Below are positions 5,518 to 6,939 of a DNA stretch of 6,939 bases, piece by piece. Below the pieces are notes generated by a model that saw only the letters and a list, made by a program, of their open reading frames with translations, made no database searches and was not told the DNA's origin. Position numbers and translations under genes: made by a program. Position 1 is the stretch's first letter; every line of letters begins with the position of its first letter. The stretch is from Gammaproteobacteria bacterium (GTDB lineage Bacteria; Pseudomonadota; Gammaproteobacteria; J044): positions 1 through 6,939 of the forward strand of contig JALWNJ010000095.1 of assembly GCA_026995955.1 (NCBI GenBank), given 5' to 3'.

Positions 5518-6204
5518 ATGGCCACGCACGACGATACCCTGCAACAGCCGCGCCTGAGCAAGGCGCAGGAACGCATCGAACGCTATGCCTTCGACCTGCT
5601 GCGGCAATGGCCCACGCTGTCCGATGGCAGCGCGGGCTCGCGCCGGACCGTGGCGGAATCGGTGCGCGAACTGCGCCGCTATCTGGCACGCACCGCGGTG
5701 TTCCGTCATCTGCTCAAGACCCTGCGCGCCGCGCCCCCGCCCGTCGAGGGCTGGTCATGGCACACGCTGCTCGACGACGGCCAGATCACGGCCGGCCTGC
5801 TGCACATGGCCGGAGATGCCACCATGCCCTACCACGACCACCCCGGCGCCCTGGATGCGCTGCTGGTCATCGACGGCGAGGTGGAGGTACGCAGCTACAG
5901 CCCCACCGAGCAGGTGGTGGCCCTGAGCCAGCGGGCCGCCCACCTGCGCCCGGTGGACCTGCAGCGACTGGCCGAGGATCAGGTCAGCATTGCCTTCCCC
6001 GAGCAGGGAAACATCCACGGCCTGCGCTGCCTGGGCGAGCGCGCCATCCTGTTCGACGTGCAGGTGCACCCGGCCGGCAACGCGCGCGAGCGACGCTGGT
6101 ACTTTCCCCTGGGCGCCTCGAGCCAGGATCCGGGTCACATCATCGCCGCCGCGGTACCCGAGTCGCTGCTGCGCAGTGCCGTGGGCTGTCCGGCGACCGA
6201 CTGA
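5518..6204 (+). CDS. Cupin-fold thiol dioxygenase-like protein (PCO/ADO family candidate)
   Basis: This 228-residue cytoplasmic protein has an N-terminal helical region (about 10-70) and a cupin core (about 80-198). MPYHDHPGALDALLVIDGEV (103-122) carries H106 and H108, and GNIHGL (164-169) carries H167. Together these make the three-histidine iron site of thiol dioxygenases. The pattern MP-x-HDHPG, then an RSY strand, then GNIH, then ILFDVQVHP and a late RWYFPLG, resembles the plant cysteine oxidase / 2-aminoethanethiol dioxygenase family (PF07847) more than classical cysteine dioxygenase. Members add O2 to a free thiol (cysteamine, or an N-terminal cysteine) to give a sulfinate. The substrate here is unknown, and mercaptopropionate or cysteine is also possible. 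GGAG at 5507-5510 sits 7 bases before the ATG at 5518, so I prefer this start to the in-frame ATG at 5431, which would precede the promoter. It is divergent from yjbQ with 165 bases between the two starts. Confidence 0.72.
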   Translation: MATHDDTLQQPRLSKAQERIERYAFDLLRQWPTLSDGSAGSRRTVAESVRELRRYLARTAVFRHLLKTLRAAPPPVEGWSWHTLLDDGQITAGLLHMAGDATMPYHDHPGALDALLVIDGEVEVRSYSPTEQVVALSQRAAHLRPVDLQRLAEDQVSIAFPEQGNIHGLRCLGERAILFDVQVHPAGNARERRWYFPLGASSQDPGHIIAAAVPESLLRSAVGCPATD

Positions 6205-6220
6205 TTCCCCTTCACTGTTG

Positions 6221-6235
6221 CCACCTTTCTGGTGG
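6221..6235 (+). other. Small hairpin downstream of the dioxygenase-like gene
   Basis: CCACC and GGTGG pair around a TTTCT loop, starting 16 bases after the stop codon at 6204. No T-run follows, so it is a poor intrinsic terminator. The hairpin lies upstream of the -10 box of the next gene. Confidence 0.2.
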
Positions 6236-6252
6236 TCGGCCCTGCAGCGGGA

Positions 6253-6258
6253 TACAAT
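6253..6258 (+). promoter_or_regulatory. Putative -10 box of the exported hydrolase gene
   Basis: TACAAT, five of six to the -10 consensus, lies 33 bases before the hydrolase ATG. Initiation near 6265 would give a leader of about 27 bases containing a strong GGAGG. No clear -35 hexamer is seen at 16-18 bases (TGGTGG at 17). Confidence 0.42.
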
Positions 6259-6291
6259 TCCGTTTCCGTTTCCCGCTGTGGAGGCCATGTC

Positions 6292-6939
6292 ATGATCCGT
6301 CGTGCCATCCTGCCCTTCATCCTTTTATTGCTGCTGGGCTTTTCCGCCGGCGCCTCGGCCGAGGTGCTGGTCCTGATCCACGGCTGGCGCAGCGACGCCG
6401 GCACCTGGGCCCGGCATGGCGTGCTCGCCGGACTGGTGCAGCGCGGCTGGAAGGACGGCGGCATCTATGCCGTCACCCCCACCGGGCCCCATCACATCGG
6501 CCCGAAGGCCGACGGCGACCGTGTCTTCGTGCGCGTGGACCTGCCCTCGGAGGCCCCGATCCCGGTGCAGTCCGGCCTGCTGCTGCCGCTGCTGGTTCGC
6601 ATCGAAAAGGACCACCCGGGGCAGAAGCTCATCCTGGTGGGCCATTCCGCCGGCGGCGTAGTGGCCCGCCATGCGGTGGTGACGCACCCCGAGCTGCCGG
6701 TGCGCGCGGTCATCACCCTGGCCAGCCCGAACCTGGGCAGCGACAAGGCCGACCTCGCCGCACTGGCCAGCCGCACACCGCCGATCGAGGCCATGGCGCC
6801 GATGGTCGGCGCCGACACCATCAACCGTTCCAGCGACCTGTACCACGACCTGCAGCGTGAACGGCCCGGCTCGTTCCTGTTCTGGCTCAACCGGCAACCG
6901 CATCCGCAGTCGGTGCAGTGGATCTCCCTGGTGCGCCGC
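6292..6939 (+). CDS. Exported alpha/beta hydrolase (lipase/esterase-like), C-terminus beyond window
   Basis: The reading frame is open from the ATG at 6292 to the window end (216 codons, no stop). It begins with a signal peptide: MIRR, a hydrophobic core AILPFILLLLLGF, then ASA/E near residue 23. The mature protein therefore acts in the periplasm or outside the cell. VLVLIHGW (25-32) is the first core strand with the HG oxyanion element. LILVGHSAGGVVAR (112-125) contains the GxSxG nucleophile elbow with S119. ITLASPNLGSD (140-150) is the following strand region seen in lipase-like and PGAP1-like hydrolases. The catalytic Asp is not assigned and the His is probably past the window. GGAGG at 6280-6284 with a 7-base spacer fixes the start. 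An out-of-frame ATG at 6287 makes only a two-codon reading frame. The substrate is unknown; a lipid or ester is likely. No gene partner is evident. Confidence 0.85.
   Translation, partial: MIRRAILPFILLLLLGFSAGASAEVLVLIHGWRSDAGTWARHGVLAGLVQRGWKDGGIYAVTPTGPHHIGPKADGDRVFVRVDLPSEAPIPVQSGLLLPLLVRIEKDHPGQKLILVGHSAGGVVARHAVVTHPELPVRAVITLASPNLGSDKADLAALASRTPPIEAMAPMVGADTINRSSDLYHDLQRERPGSFLFWLNRQPHPQSVQWISLVRR

Noticed and set aside
5353..5709. N-terminal extension of yjbQ to the far upstream start
   Set aside because: The extension would overlap the divergent dioxygenase-like gene, does not resemble the family, and ignores the good ribosome-binding site before 5352.
6221..6235. Rho-independent terminator after the dioxygenase-like gene
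   Set aside because: The stem is only 5 bp and no T-run follows, so it is listed only as a small hairpin.
5472..6860. A 462-codon plus-strand open frame spanning the dioxygenase-like and hydrolase genes
   Set aside because: It is arginine-, glycine- and proline-rich, has no domain, and runs across two better-supported genes in another frame.

Overview
The window is GC-rich, gene-dense chromosomal DNA, almost certainly from a gammaproteobacterium. The RelA has the acidic EFDD signature and a degenerate hydrolase domain, TrmH closely resembles the enterobacterial enzyme, and a YigB-like phosphatase and a YjbQ protein are present. The G/C-rich codon use would fit a Chromatiales or Ectothiorhodospiraceae-like lineage, but that placement is inference. 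No mobile element, CRISPR array, rRNA or tRNA gene was found.

Left block, minus strand (3072 down to 1): a YigB-like HAD phosphatase, relA and the start of a secreted Sel1-repeat protein form a tight run. The phosphatase stop and the relA start share an ATGA. The Sel1 gene appears to begin inside the 3' end of relA and leaves the window. RelA is a full-length, synthetase-only (p)ppGpp enzyme.

Middle block: trmH (tRNA Gm18 methyltransferase) is divergent from the phosphatase-relA run across about 70 bases holding a -10-like box for each direction. It is followed on the plus strand by a small secreted helical protein of unknown function. That gene converges on a minus-strand pair, yjbQ then mnmD, again joined by an ATGA. 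MnmD is the stand-alone methyltransferase half of the tRNA-modifying enzyme MnmC.

Right block, plus strand: divergent from yjbQ is a cupin protein resembling the PCO/ADO family of non-heme-iron thiol dioxygenases. After it comes an exported alpha/beta hydrolase that is cut by the window end.

Together these are housekeeping functions: stringent response, two tRNA modifications, phosphate-ester and cofactor metabolism, and thiol oxidation. I see no clear novel multi-gene system. The points most worth a second look are the PCO/ADO-like dioxygenase sharing a control region with yjbQ, the stand-alone MnmD, the probably leaderless phosphatase transcript, and the small two-cysteine exported protein.
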